45,027 nucleotides of DNA. Source: Sphingomonadaceae bacterium. GTDB taxonomy: Bacteria > Pseudomonadota > Alphaproteobacteria > Sphingomonadales > Sphingomonadaceae. Under the pieces are notes generated by a model that saw only the letters and a list, made by a program, of their open reading frames with translations, had not been told where the DNA came from and ran no database searches. Each line of letters begins with the position of its first letter. Positions within the stretch are counted from its first letter, which is position 1. Of the stretch, positions 7,718-16,098 are shown in pieces. The stretch spans positions 1-45,027 of the forward strand of contig JASBUR010000027.1 in NCBI GenBank assembly GCA_030147805.1, given 5' to 3'. The position numbers and the translations under genes were made by a program.

Positions 7718-8445
7718 GCCTTCCAGCCGCTGTGGATGGCGACGAGCCCGCCCAGAATCGGCTCGACGCGCGTCTGCGTGAAGCCCGCGTCCTCGATCAT
7801 CGCACGGAACGCCGGCATCCTGGGGAAGCGGCGGATGCTCTCGACGAGGTAGCGATACGCCTCCTCGTCGTCGGCGACCGCCTTGCCGATCCGCGGCACC
7901 ACCCTGTGCGAATAGGCGTCGTAGATCTCGCCGAACACCGGCCATTCGGTGGTCGAGAATTCGAGGCAGAAGAAGCGCCCGCCGAAGTTGAGCACGCGGT
8001 GCGCCTCGCGCAGCGCCGCCGCGATGTCGGTGACGTTCCGGATGCCGAAGGCGATGGTGTAGGCGTCGAACCGGCGGTCGGCGAAGGTCAGCGTCTCGGC
8101 GTTCTCGACCTGCCAGGAGAGGCCCTCGATGCCGCGGGCCTCGGCGCGCTCCTGCCCGACGCCGAGCATGTCGGGGTTGATGTCGGACACGGTGACGCGC
8201 GCGCCCCGCTTGGCCATCCGGAAGGCGATGTCGCCGGTGCCGCCCGCCATGTCGAGGATGACCTCGCCCGGCCGCGGCTTCACCCGCGCGACGAACTGGT
8301 CCTTCCACAGCCGGTGCATGCCGCCCGACATCAGGTCGTTCATCAGGTCATAGTTCTTCGCCACGCGCGAGAACACCGATCCGACGCGCCGCGTCTTCTC
8401 TTCCGGGTCGACGTCCTGATAGCCGTAGCTGACCTGCTCGCTCAT
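7714..8445 (-). CDS. ubiE: Ubiquinone/menaquinone biosynthesis C-methyltransferase
   Basis: A 243-aa SAM-dependent methyltransferase that methylates the benzoquinol ring at C2 (or demethylmenaquinol). Seen directly are the N-terminal family signature VFSRVAKNYDLMNDLMSGG, SAM-binding motif I ILDMAGGTGDIAF, acidic SVSDINPDML, and the second ubiE signature YTIAFGIRNVTD. Length equals the usual 240-260 aa. It is first in the ubiE-ubiB-coaBC transcript and its stop overlaps the ubiB start. In many alphaproteobacteria mutM is transcribed divergently next to ubiE; here two small genes separate them. Confidence 0.96.
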   Translation of the reverse strand: MSEQVSYGYQDVDPEEKTRRVGSVFSRVAKNYDLMNDLMSGGMHRLWKDQFVARVKPRPGEVILDMAGGTGDIAFRMAKRGARVTVSDINPDMLGVGQERAEARGIEGLSWQVENAETLTFADRRFDAYTIAFGIRNVTDIAAALREAHRVLNFGGRFFCLEFSTTEWPVFGEIYDAYSHRVVPRIGKAVADDEEAYRYLVESIRRFPRMPAFRAMIEDAGFTQTRVEPILGGLVAIHSGWKA

Positions 8446-8508
8446 GCTTCAGCGCTCTAGCCGAGGGCGGGGTGCGGGGCAACGCGAGCGGTGCGGGGCA
8501 GCGGCGCG

Positions 8509-8940
8509 TCATCGTTCCTCAGCGAACCTGTGCCAGCGTTTCATGCAGGCATGCGGAAAACGGGTGCGAAACTGCCGCAACTCTTGGCGATAGAAGGGAT
8601 CAACCCGCGCCGCGCGCGCCAACCAGTGTCGATAGCCGCGCATATTGCCGCGATTGCGATACTCGATCGCTAGATTATAGCGGCTGAGGGGGTCGCCGTT
8701 GACCGCAGCCCGGCGCTGCAGGCGGAGCGACGGTCTAGCCGGCAGGAAGTCGCTCAGGATGTGCATGGCAGGCGCGAAGCCACGCGCCGCCAAGTACTGA
8801 AGGATCGGTAGCGCGTGCCCGTTGCGCTCGCGGTCGAGGATGGCGAGAGCGTGTGCGTATCGTCGCCAGTTCTGTTCTTCGCCTCGATGCATCGCGTCAG
8901 AATGCCCGCGGGCGGTACATTTGGCGAGTTTCAGCAGCAT
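8509..8940 (-). CDS. Hypothetical Sel1/tetratricopeptide-like helical protein
   Basis: With ATG 8940 the product is 143 aa, helical and Arg/Ala-rich, with two Sel1-like units: [22 protein letters not shown] and [27 protein letters not shown]. Sel1 repeats mediate protein contacts. No signal peptide is evident. Neither ATG 8940 nor ATG 8892 (127 aa) has a clear ribosome site, so the start is uncertain; extending further upstream would run antisense through the GFA gene. The base composition around 8500-8900 is slightly less GC-rich than its neighbours. No specific function is proposed. Confidence 0.55.
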   Translation of the reverse strand: MLLKLAKCTARGHSDAMHRGEEQNWRRYAHALAILDRERNGHALPILQYLAARGFAPAMHILSDFLPARPSLRLQRRAAVNGDPLSRYNLAIEYRNRGNMRGYRHWLARAARVDPFYRQELRQFRTRFPHACMKRWHRFAEER

Positions 8941-8986
8941 GAAAGAGCGAGCATCGCTCTCGGGCCGAGGAGAAGGAGACCGAGTG

Positions 8987-9445
8987 ATGACCAATTCGAC
9001 AGGAGGCGCCTGCCGCTGCGGCCAGGTCCGCTTCAAGGTCGAGGGCGATCCGCTCGTCACCATGGCCTGCCACTGCACCGGCTGCCAGCGCATGACGGCC
9101 AGCGCCTTTTCGCTGAGCTCGCTCTATCCGACCGCGCGCTTCGCGGTCACCGCGGGCGATCCGGTGATCGGCGGGCTGCACGGCGCGACACGGCATTTCT
9201 TCTGCCCGCATTGCTTGAGCTGGCTGTTTACGCGGCCCGAGGGGATGGACGATCTGGTCAACGTCCGCGCGACGATGCTCGACGATGCGCAGGCCTTTCG
9301 GCCGTTCATCGAGACCTTCACCCGCGAGAAGCTGCCGTGGGCGACGACGGGGGCGCCGCACAGCTTCGAGGGCTTCCCGCCGATGGAGCGCTATCCGGCG
9401 CTGCTCCAGGAATTCGCCGCCGCGCGGAGCGGCGGTCAGGGCTGA
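8987..9445 (+). CDS. GFA-family (glutathione-dependent formaldehyde-activating-like) zinc protein
   Basis: A 152-aa protein with the CENP-V/GFA fold. The zinc ligands are visible: Cys pair in [11 protein letters not shown], the CHCTGCQR cluster near residues 29-34, and FFCPHC near 69-72. ATG 8987 has a strong AGGAGAAGGAG ribosome site 9-19 nt upstream. Despite the family name most members have no demonstrated glutathione or formaldehyde role, so I give only the fold. It runs divergent to the Sel1-like gene and just upstream of mutM; its stop at 9445 is 50 nt before the mutM frame begins. Confidence 0.85.
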   Translation: MTNSTGGACRCGQVRFKVEGDPLVTMACHCTGCQRMTASAFSLSSLYPTARFAVTAGDPVIGGLHGATRHFFCPHCLSWLFTRPEGMDDLVNVRATMLDDAQAFRPFIETFTREKLPWATTGAPHSFEGFPPMERYPALLQEFAAARSGGQG

Positions 9446-9495
9446 CATCGGCACGAACACTTGCCCGGCCCACCGCCGCGCCATATGCCCTCCCC

Positions 9496-10311
9496 AGGCC
9501 CGAGCTTCCCGAAGTCGAAACCGTCGTCCGTGGCCTGACGCCGGTCTGGCAGGGGCGGCGCTTCACGCGCGTCGAGGCGCGGCGGCCCGATCTGCGCTTT
9601 GCGCTGCCGCAGGATCTGGGGCAGCGGCTGGTCGGGGCGACGGTGACCGGGCTGTCACGGCGCGCCAAATATGGGCTGGTGCACACCGACCGCGGCGACA
9701 CGATGATCTTCCATCTCGGCATGTCGGGGCGGATGCGGCTCGATCCTTCGGAGATCGAAAAGCATGACCATGTGATCTTCGAGGTCGACAGCGGCAAGGT
9801 CGTGGCGTTCAACGACGCGCGGCGCTTCGGCTCGCTCGATTTCGCCGATACCGACAGGCTGGACCTGCATCCGGCGCTCGCCGGACTCGGCCCCGAGCCG
9901 CTCGGCGATGCGTTCACGCCCGAGCATCTGGCCAGGGCGTTCGACGGACGCGCGGCGCCGGTGAAGGCGCTGCTGCTCGACCAGCGCGTCGTCGCGGGTC
10001 TCGGCAACATCTATGTCTGCGAGGCGCTGCACGTCACCGGCGTCCACCCCGAGCGGCTGGGGCGCGACGTGACGCGCGGCGAGATCGAGGCGCTGGTGCC
10101 GGCGGTGAAGGCGGTGCTCGAGCAGGCGATCGCCGCGGGAGGCTCGACGCTTCGCGACCATGCGCAGGTCGATGGCGAACTGGGCTATTTCCAGAAGGAA
10201 TGGCGCGTGTACGGGCGCGAGGGCGGGGCGTGCGCCGTCTGCGCGAAGCCCGTCGAGCGGCGGGTGCAGTCGGGACGGTCGAGCTTCTTCTGCGCCACCT
10301 GTCAGCGGTAG
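9496..10311 (+). CDS. mutM: Formamidopyrimidine-DNA glycosylase; start codon reads AGG
   Basis: Base-excision repair enzyme that removes 8-oxoguanine and FaPy lesions. The frame contains PELPEVETVVRGL, the Lys in SRRAKYGLV, NDARRFG, the LGNIYVCEAL helix-two-turn-helix, and the zinc finger with two CxxC pairs at the C-terminus (CAVC and CATC). From the catalytic proline (codon 9499-9501) it is 270 aa, full family length. Members begin Met-Pro-Glu-Leu-Pro and Met is removed so Pro can attack the base. Here the codon before Pro is AGG (9496-9498), one base from ATG. No in-frame ATG, GTG or TTG lies nearby upstream, and the ATG at 9485 is out of frame. This is either a lost start or a sequence error. 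Confidence 0.85.
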   Translation, partial: RPELPEVETVVRGLTPVWQGRRFTRVEARRPDLRFALPQDLGQRLVGATVTGLSRRAKYGLVHTDRGDTMIFHLGMSGRMRLDPSEIEKHDHVIFEVDSGKVVAFNDARRFGSLDFADTDRLDLHPALAGLGPEPLGDAFTPEHLARAFDGRAAPVKALLLDQRVVAGLGNIYVCEALHVTGVHPERLGRDVTRGEIEALVPAVKAVLEQAIAAGGSTLRDHAQVDGELGYFQKEWRVYGREGGACAVCAKPVERRVQSGRSSFFCATCQR

Positions 10312-10331
10312 GTCGGCGCGCCCGCACTCCC

Positions 10332-10440
10332 CATCGTCATCCCCGCGAAGGCGGGGACCCAGTCCATCAAACAGCTTTGCGCGCTACCGCGCGCGCCTTT
10401 GATCTCGTACTGGGTTCCCGCCTTCGCGGGAATGACGATG
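10332..10440. repeat. REP-like long inverted repeat, family B
   Basis: Arms of about 32 nt (10332-10373 region and 10409-10440) pair around a spacer. The core reads GTCATCCCCGCGAAGGCGGG with ACCCAGT at the inner edge. It is the most complete copy in the window and lies between mutM and the enoyl-CoA hydratase gene. Confidence 0.85.
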
Positions 10441-10538
10441 AAGGGAGAGATGGCGTCGGCCGTCATGATCGCTCGCGGCTTCCGCCGGAATGACGGAGTG
10501 AGTATGGCAGGCGCACGCCATCATCCGAGGACCCTGCC

Positions 10539-11318
10539 ATGACCGATTACGCTACCCTCCTCGTCGAAACGCGCGGCCGAGTCGCGATCATCACCTTGCA
10601 CCGGCCCGAGGCCTTGAACGCGCTCAACCACCAGCTGACCAGCGAGCTGACCGCGGCGTTGAAGGCCTTCGACGCCGACGACGGCATCGGCGCGATCGTG
10701 CTGACCGGGCATGGCAAGGCGTTCGCCGCCGGCGCCGACATCAAGGAGATGGCGCCCAAGTCGTTCGCCGACGTCTATGGCGAGGATTTCATCACCGCGA
10801 CCTGGGAAGAGCTGACGCGCACGCGCAAGCCGGTGATCGCCGCGGTCAACGGCTTCGCGCTCGGCGGCGGCTGCGAGATGGCGATGATGTGCGACATGGC
10901 GTTCGCGTCGGAGGCGGCGAAGTTCGGCCAGCCCGAGATCAAGCTCGGCGTCATTCCGGGGTCGGGCGGCACGCAGCGGCTCGCCCGCTTCGTCGGCAAG
11001 GCGATGGCGATGGACCTGACCTTGACCGGGCGGATGATCGACGCCGCCGAGGCGCTGCGCATCGGCCTCGTCAGCCGCGTCTATCCCGCCGAGCAGCTGC
11101 TCGACGAGGCGGCCAAGGCAGCGGCGCAGATCGCCGGCTTCGGGCTGCTGTCGACGATGGCGGCGAAGGAAGCCGTCAACCGCGCCTATGAGACGACGCT
11201 CAGCGAAGGCGTGCGCTTCGAGCGCCGGCTGTTCCACGGGCTGTTCGGCACCGCCGACCAGAAGGAAGGCATGGCCGCCTTCGCCGAGAAGCGCGAGGCC
11301 AGATTCACGCACAAGTGA
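10539..11318 (+). CDS. Enoyl-CoA hydratase
   Basis: A 259-aa crotonase-family enzyme that adds water across 2-trans-enoyl-CoA in fatty-acid beta-oxidation. Both catalytic glutamates are present: Glu113 in [11 protein letters not shown] and Glu133 in [20 protein letters not shown]. The oxyanion-hole segments AAGADIKE (64-70) and NGFALGGG (104-111) are intact, so a true hydratase rather than another crotonase reaction is likely. Length and C-terminal helix region ([21 protein letters not shown]) match short-chain enoyl-CoA hydratases. ATG 10539 follows GAGGA. It stands alone between a REP element and rpsT. Confidence 0.93.
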   Translation: MTDYATLLVETRGRVAIITLHRPEALNALNHQLTSELTAALKAFDADDGIGAIVLTGHGKAFAAGADIKEMAPKSFADVYGEDFITATWEELTRTRKPVIAAVNGFALGGGCEMAMMCDMAFASEAAKFGQPEIKLGVIPGSGGTQRLARFVGKAMAMDLTLTGRMIDAAEALRIGLVSRVYPAEQLLDEAAKAAAQIAGFGLLSTMAAKEAVNRAYETTLSEGVRFERRLFHGLFGTADQKEGMAAFAEKREARFTHK

Positions 11319-11425
11319 GGAGACATGCGAGGTCCCGCTCCCGCAAGCGGGCGCGGGGATGAAGGGCGGGCGCCCTTGCCGGCCGCCCCGCAGCGCTTTT
11401 CTCCCCGCGACTCGGGGCGTTCCGG

Positions 11426-11452
11426 TTGACCGCGCGGCCGGCGCGCTATATG
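11426..11452 (+). promoter_or_regulatory. Candidate housekeeping promoter for rpsT
   Basis: TTGACC (11426-11431) is followed after 15 nt by TATATG (11447-11452), or after 17 nt by TATGCA. It lies about 85 nt before the rpsT start in the correct orientation. Confidence 0.5.
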
Positions 11453-11534
11453 CAGCGCGCTTTCCGGCGCCAGGCTGACCTGACGCCGCGCATGGGTTTT
11501 GCCCCGTGCGTCAGCAGAATTTTCGAGGACGGGA

Positions 11535-11798
11535 ATGGCCAATACTCCGCAGGCGCGCAAGCGCATCCGCCGCAACGACCGCCGCGCCGACGTCAACAAG
11601 GCGCGCGTCAGCCGCATCCGCACCTTCGTCAAGAAGGCCGAGTCGACGATCGAGTCGGGCGTGAAGGATGCGTCGGCGGAAACGCTCAAGGCGGCGCAGG
11701 TCGAGCTGATGCGCGGCGTGTCGAAGGGCGTGCTCCACAAGAACACCGTGGCGCGCAAGATCGCCCGGCTGGCGAAGCGCGTCAAAGCGCTCGGCTAA
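11535..11798 (+). CDS. rpsT: 30S ribosomal protein S20
   Basis: An 87-aa basic protein that binds the 5' and 3' minor domains of 16S rRNA. It starts [17 protein letters not shown], has the three-helix S20 pattern, and ends [22 protein letters not shown], which is diagnostic. ATG 11535 is preceded by GAGGAC. It has its own candidate promoter and a strong terminator, so it is a single-gene unit. The rpsT-dnaA adjacency is common in alphaproteobacteria. Confidence 0.97.
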   Translation: MANTPQARKRIRRNDRRADVNKARVSRIRTFVKKAESTIESGVKDASAETLKAAQVELMRGVSKGVLHKNTVARKIARLAKRVKALG

Positions 11799-11820
11799 CC
11801 GCTTTTTCCAAGCCTTTGAA

Positions 11821-11853
11821 GGGCGTCGCGGCATCGGCTGCGACGCCCTTTTT
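11821..11853 (+). terminator. Intrinsic terminator of rpsT
   Basis: A perfect 9-bp stem GGGCGTCGC/GCGACGCCC (11821-11829 and 11840-11848) with a 10-nt loop is followed by five T residues, 22 nt after the rpsT stop. Confidence 0.9.
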
Positions 11854-12353
11854 AGTGCGTGCGCGGGGCGGCTGTCGGGAACGAATCGGCACCGTTTCGT
11901 GACCGCGAAAAAAAGCCGTTCCGGGCGAGGGATTTGCGCGGAAATAGGCGGAAATCCGAGGGTTGGTGAGTCAAGGCGCATTATTTCGCTTTTGTGAATT
12001 TCTTGCGCTTGAACCCGCCTCACGACGACGCTTAGAGTGACCTTCGGCCACGCGCCGCGGGCAGGTAACTGCCTCGAATCAGTAAAGTAGATGCGCCATA
12101 GCAGGCACGGTCAACAGTCTTGGCCGGCGGCTGAAGTGGTGCGCCAAAATAGCGTGCAAGTAGCGCGAGCCCATCTATTGGGGCGCGTGATTTGCGGGTC
12201 AACCTCGGCGGGTCGACGCTGATCGTGCGAGGCGGCCCGAATTGGCCGGCGAGCAGGTCTTCGCCGTGCCGGGGGAAGAACAGGCGTTGCCCGCGGCGGG
12301 TGGCGCCGGTGGGGGCGAGTCGCAGGCGCGGCTGGCCAGCGGAGAGGGAGCGG
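11854..12353. other. 500-nt leader region of dnaA without a gene
   Basis: No credible coding frame is seen. The stretch contains an AT-richer patch (11980-12000) with one weak DnaA-box-like core (ATTCACA on the minus strand, 11993-11999). There is no cluster of DnaA boxes and no CtrA-type TTAA-N7-TTAA pair, so I do not call an origin. It most likely holds the dnaA promoter and a long 5' leader. Confidence 0.5.
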
Positions 12354-13745
12354 ATGGCGACGGTTTCACAGGCATCGACGCGCGCGACATCGCTCTTTCT
12401 GGGCGGTGGCGACGATGCGCACGGCGCCTGGGAAGCGATTCGCACGATGCTGCGCGCCGAATTCGGTCAGCGCACCTTCGATTCCTGGCTCAAGCCCATC
12501 GAGTTCGTCGGCATCGAGAGCGGCGAGGCGACGCTGGCGCTGCCGACGCATTTCATGGCGGACTGGATCCGCAATCATTTCATGGACCGGCTGCGCGGGC
12601 TGCTGACGGCGCAGGTACCGGGGGTGCGCTCGATCAAGCTGGTGGTGTCGCCGGCGATTCGCGAGCGCGGCGCGGCGCTCGCCGAGGTCGCCGCCACGCC
12701 CGTTGCTCCCGCCGAGGTGCTCGGGCTGCGGCTCGAGGAACGCTATACCTTCGACAGCTTCATCGTCGGCAAGTCGAACGAGCTCGCCTACAACGCGGCG
12801 CGCACCGTCGGCGAGGGCGGGCCGATTCCATTCAACCCGCTGTTCCTTCACGGCACCACCGGGCTCGGCAAGACGCATCTGATGCACGCGATCGGCTGGG
12901 AGCTGCGCCAGCGCCAGCCCGACGCCAAGGTCGCCTATATGTCGGCCGAGAAATTCATGGTCGAGTTCCTCGCGGCGCTGCGCGCCAAGGACACGATCAG
13001 CTTCAAGCAGCGGCTGCGCTCGGTCGACCTCCTCATGATCGACGACGTGCAGTTCATCGCCGGCAAGGATTCGACGCAGGAAGAGTTCTTCCACACGATG
13101 AACGAGATCATCTCGGCGGGGAAACGGCTGGTGATCACCGCCGACCGCAGCCCGCAGAATCTCGAGGGCATCCAGGACCGCATCCTGTCGCGGCTCGCCT
13201 GGGGCCTCGTCGCCGACATCAATCCCGCCGACTATGAACTGCGGCTCAACATCCTGCTGTCGAAGATCGAGCGGATGCCGGGCATCACCGTCGATCCGCA
13301 GGTCATCGAGTTCCTGGCGCGGCGCATCACCTCGAACGTCCGCGAGCTGGAGGGCGCGCTCAACCGGGTCGTCGCCTATGCCAATCTCGTCGGCAAGCCG
13401 GTGGACCTCGACTTCACGCGGCAGGTGCTCGCCGACGTGTTGCGCGCGCACGAGAAGAAGGTCACGATCGACGAGATCCAGCGCAAGGTCGCCGACTATT
13501 ATACGGTGAAGCTCAGCGACATGATGTCGGCACGGCGCGCGCGCGAAGTGGCGCGGCCGCGGCAGGTGGCGATGTATCTCGCCAAGAAGCTCACCCCGCG
13601 CTCGCTGCCCGAGATCGGCCGGCGCTTCGGCGGCCGTGACCACACGACGGTGATGCATGCGGTCAAGCGCATCGACGAGCTGCGCGCCGGCGACCGCGAG
13701 CTCGACGCCGACATCGGCCATCTGTCGCGCCAGCTCGACAGCTAG
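12354..13745 (+). CDS. dnaA: Chromosomal replication initiator protein
   Basis: A 463-aa AAA+ protein that binds DnaA boxes and opens the replication origin. Domain I spans about 20-95 (GAWEAIRTMLRAEFGQRTFDSWL). A short domain II is followed by the AAA+ core with Walker A GTTGLGKT (167-174) and Walker B LLMIDDVQF (226-234). The C-terminal domain IV helix-turn-helix carries the signature GRRFGGRDHTTVMHAVKRI. I chose ATG 12354 because GGAGAGGGAG lies just upstream and the protein then has normal length; the frame is open farther upstream without homology. Confidence 0.97.
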   Translation: MATVSQASTRATSLFLGGGDDAHGAWEAIRTMLRAEFGQRTFDSWLKPIEFVGIESGEATLALPTHFMADWIRNHFMDRLRGLLTAQVPGVRSIKLVVSPAIRERGAALAEVAATPVAPAEVLGLRLEERYTFDSFIVGKSNELAYNAARTVGEGGPIPFNPLFLHGTTGLGKTHLMHAIGWELRQRQPDAKVAYMSAEKFMVEFLAALRAKDTISFKQRLRSVDLLMIDDVQFIAGKDSTQEEFFHTMNEIISAGKRLVITADRSPQNLEGIQDRILSRLAWGLVADINPADYELRLNILLSKIERMPGITVDPQVIEFLARRITSNVRELEGALNRVVAYANLVGKPVDLDFTRQVLADVLRAHEKKVTIDEIQRKVADYYTVKLSDMMSARRAREVARPRQVAMYLAKKLTPRSLPEIGRRFGGRDHTTVMHAVKRIDELRAGDRELDADIGHLSRQLDS

Positions 13746-13839
13746 GGCGGCTCCGGCTCTCCCCGCCACACCATCGACCGCATCCGGCGGTTGGGGCGCT
13801 GCTTGTGCGGCTCGACGATCGAGCAGGCGGCCTCGCTGT

Positions 13840-16017
13840 CTACAGGAAGCTGTACGGATCGACGTCGACCGTCACGCGCACGCTCGACGGCACCGGCACC
13901 GCCGCGAGCCAGTCACGCAGCATCGCCTGCACGTCGGCCGACCGGCGCGCGTGGACGAGCAGCCGGTGGCGATGGCGGCCGCGCAGCATGGCGAGCGGCG
14001 CCGGCGCCGGGCCGAGCACGCCGATGCCGTCGGCGTCGGGGGCGCTGCGGCCGAGCGCGCGCGCGGTCTCGATGACCTCGCGCTCGTCGGGCCCCGACAC
14101 GACGATTCCCGCCAACCGGCCGAACGGCGGCATCGCATGCTCGCGCCGCGCCGCGGTCTCCGCCTGGTAGAAGCCCTCGACGTCATTGTCGACGAGCGCG
14201 CGGATCACCGGCGCCTCGGGCTGGTGCGTCTGCAGATAGACCTCGCCCGGCTTGGCGCCGCGGCCGGCGCGCCCCGCCACCTGCGCGATCTGCTGATAGG
14301 TGCGCTCGGCGGCGCGCAGATCGCCGCCCGACAGGCCGAGGTCGGCATCGACGACGCCGACCAAGGTCAGGTTGGGGAAATGATAGCCCTTGGTGACGAG
14401 CTGCGTACCGATCAGCAGGTTGATCTCGCCTGAGTCGACCGCGGCGATGAGCGCGGCGGCGCGCGCCGGCGACCAGATCGTGTCCGAGGTGACGATCGCC
14501 ACGCGCGCCTGCGGCAGCAGCTGCGCGACTTCCTCGGCGACGCGCTCGACGCCGGGGCCGCAGGGCACGAGCATGTCCTCGGCGCCGCACGACGGGCAGG
14601 CGCTGGGCGGCGGGGTGACGAAGCCGCAATGATGGCATTGCAGCCGCCGCGTCAGCCGGTGCTCGACCAGCCAGGCGGTGCAATTGGGGCAGTTCACCCG
14701 CTCGCCGCAGGCGCGGCACAGCGTCAGCGGCGCATAGCCGCGGCGGTTGAGGAACAGCAGCGCCTGGTCGCCGCGGTCGAGCGTCTCCTCGAGCGACCGG
14801 AGCAGCGGCGGGCTGATCCAGCGGCCGCGCGCCGGCGGATGCCGCCGCAGGTCGATGGTCTCGATCGACGGCATCTGCGCGCCGCCATAGCGCTGCGGCA
14901 AGGTCAGGTGGACATATTTGCCGCGCTCGGCGAGCACCCGCGTCTCGATCGCCGGCGTCGCGGTCGCCAGCACCACCGGGCAGTGCTCGAGCTGCGCGCG
15001 CACCACCGCGACGTCGCGCGCATGATAGGCGACGCCCTCCTCCTGCTTGAAGCTGGTCTCATGCGCCTCGTCGACGACGACGAGCCGGAGGTTCGCGTAA
15101 GGCAGGAACAGCGCCGAGCGCGCGCCGACGATGACCTTCGCCTCGCCGCTCGCCGCGGCGCGCCACGCCTGCCGCCGCTCGGTCGAGCGCAGGTCCGAAT
15201 GCCAGGCGACGGGGGCGCAGCCGAAACGCGCCGCGAAGCGGCGCAGCCACGGTTCGGTCAGCGCGATCTCGGGGACGAGCACGATCACCTGACCGTCCTG
15301 CCGGAGCGCTTCGGCGACCGCCTCGAAATAGACCTCGGTCTTGCCCGAGCCGGTGACGCCGTCGAGCAGATAGGGGGTGAATCCGCCCGCCCGGACCGCC
15401 TCGACGAGCGTGTTGGCGACGTGGCGCTGCCCGTCCTCGAGCGCCGGATGATGGAAGTCGGGATCGGGCACTGGAATCGGCTGGTCGGCGGAGACGCGCA
15501 CCGCCGCGATCGCCCCGCATTTGACCAGCCCGCGGATGACCGCGTCGGAGACGCCGGCATGGCGCGCCAGCTCGCTGACCAGCCCCTGCCGCCCCTCGAG
15601 CCGCTCGAGCGCCTGCAGCCGCTGCGGCGTCAGCTTGCCCGGCAGCACGCCGGTCGGGCGATATTCGGTGATCTCGCGCGCGCCGTCGAGCGCGCCGGGC
15701 GACGAGATCGCCATGCGCAGCACCGCCGACGGCGGCGCCAGATAATAGTCGGCGATCCACTCGACCAGCCGGCGCAGCGGCGCCTCGATCCGCGCCGCGT
15801 CGTAGCGGCCGAGCACCGGGCGCAGCTTCTCGGCGGGCACCTCCTTCGCGGGCAGCCTTTCGGGCTCCCAGACCACGCCGAGAATCTCGCGTGGCCCCAG
15901 CGGCACGCGCACGATGTCGCCGGGTTCGAGCGCCAGCGCGTCGGGCGCCCGATAGTCGAGCGCGCCGAGCCCATGCTGGAGCACGAGCACGCGGACACGG
16001 GGGGCGGGGGAGGTCAT
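13840..16017 (-). CDS. priA: Primosomal replication restart helicase
   Basis: A 725-aa superfamily 2 3'-to-5' DNA helicase that reloads the replisome at collapsed forks. Seen are the N-terminal 3' DNA-binding domain (VLVLQHGLGALDYRAP), Walker A GVTGSGKTEVYFEA, the DEAH box LVVVDEAHE, ATATPAIET (motif III), and the zinc-binding insertion with four Cys pairs (CRACG, CPNC, CHHCG, CPSCG). The helicase C-terminal motifs IGTQLVTKGYHFP and QVAGRAGRG are also present. Length is typical. It is convergent with dnaA with a 94-nt gap that holds nothing else I can name. Confidence 0.95.
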   Translation of the reverse strand: MTSPAPRVRVLVLQHGLGALDYRAPDALALEPGDIVRVPLGPREILGVVWEPERLPAKEVPAEKLRPVLGRYDAARIEAPLRRLVEWIADYYLAPPSAVLRMAISSPGALDGAREITEYRPTGVLPGKLTPQRLQALERLEGRQGLVSELARHAGVSDAVIRGLVKCGAIAAVRVSADQPIPVPDPDFHHPALEDGQRHVANTLVEAVRAGGFTPYLLDGVTGSGKTEVYFEAVAEALRQDGQVIVLVPEIALTEPWLRRFAARFGCAPVAWHSDLRSTERRQAWRAAASGEAKVIVGARSALFLPYANLRLVVVDEAHETSFKQEEGVAYHARDVAVVRAQLEHCPVVLATATPAIETRVLAERGKYVHLTLPQRYGGAQMPSIETIDLRRHPPARGRWISPPLLRSLEETLDRGDQALLFLNRRGYAPLTLCRACGERVNCPNCTAWLVEHRLTRRLQCHHCGFVTPPPSACPSCGAEDMLVPCGPGVERVAEEVAQLLPQARVAIVTSDTIWSPARAAALIAAVDSGEINLLIGTQLVTKGYHFPNLTLVGVVDADLGLSGGDLRAAERTYQQIAQVAGRAGRGAKPGEVYLQTHQPEAPVIRALVDNDVEGFYQAETAARREHAMPPFGRLAGIVVSGPDEREVIETARALGRSAPDADGIGVLGPAPAPLAMLRGRHRHRLLVHARRSADVQAMLRDWLAAVPVPSSVRVTVDVDPYSFL

Positions 16018-16098
16018 GCGAACAATATAAGAACAGTCGTGGCGGAGCGCATCTCCTAGCAGCTTGCTGGCGGCAAGGGCAGCCGCGCCCGGCGGCGT

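Noticed and set aside
11878..11896. GGAAC and CGTT after rpsT as an EcfG promoter
   Set aside because: The spacing is 10 nt instead of 16-17.
11854..12353. Possible replication origin upstream of dnaA
   Set aside because: Only one weak DnaA-box core and no box cluster, CtrA pairs or long AT-rich unwinding element.
12366..13769. Long minus-strand open frame across dnaA
   Set aside because: Shadow of dnaA; the plus frame contains all DnaA motifs.
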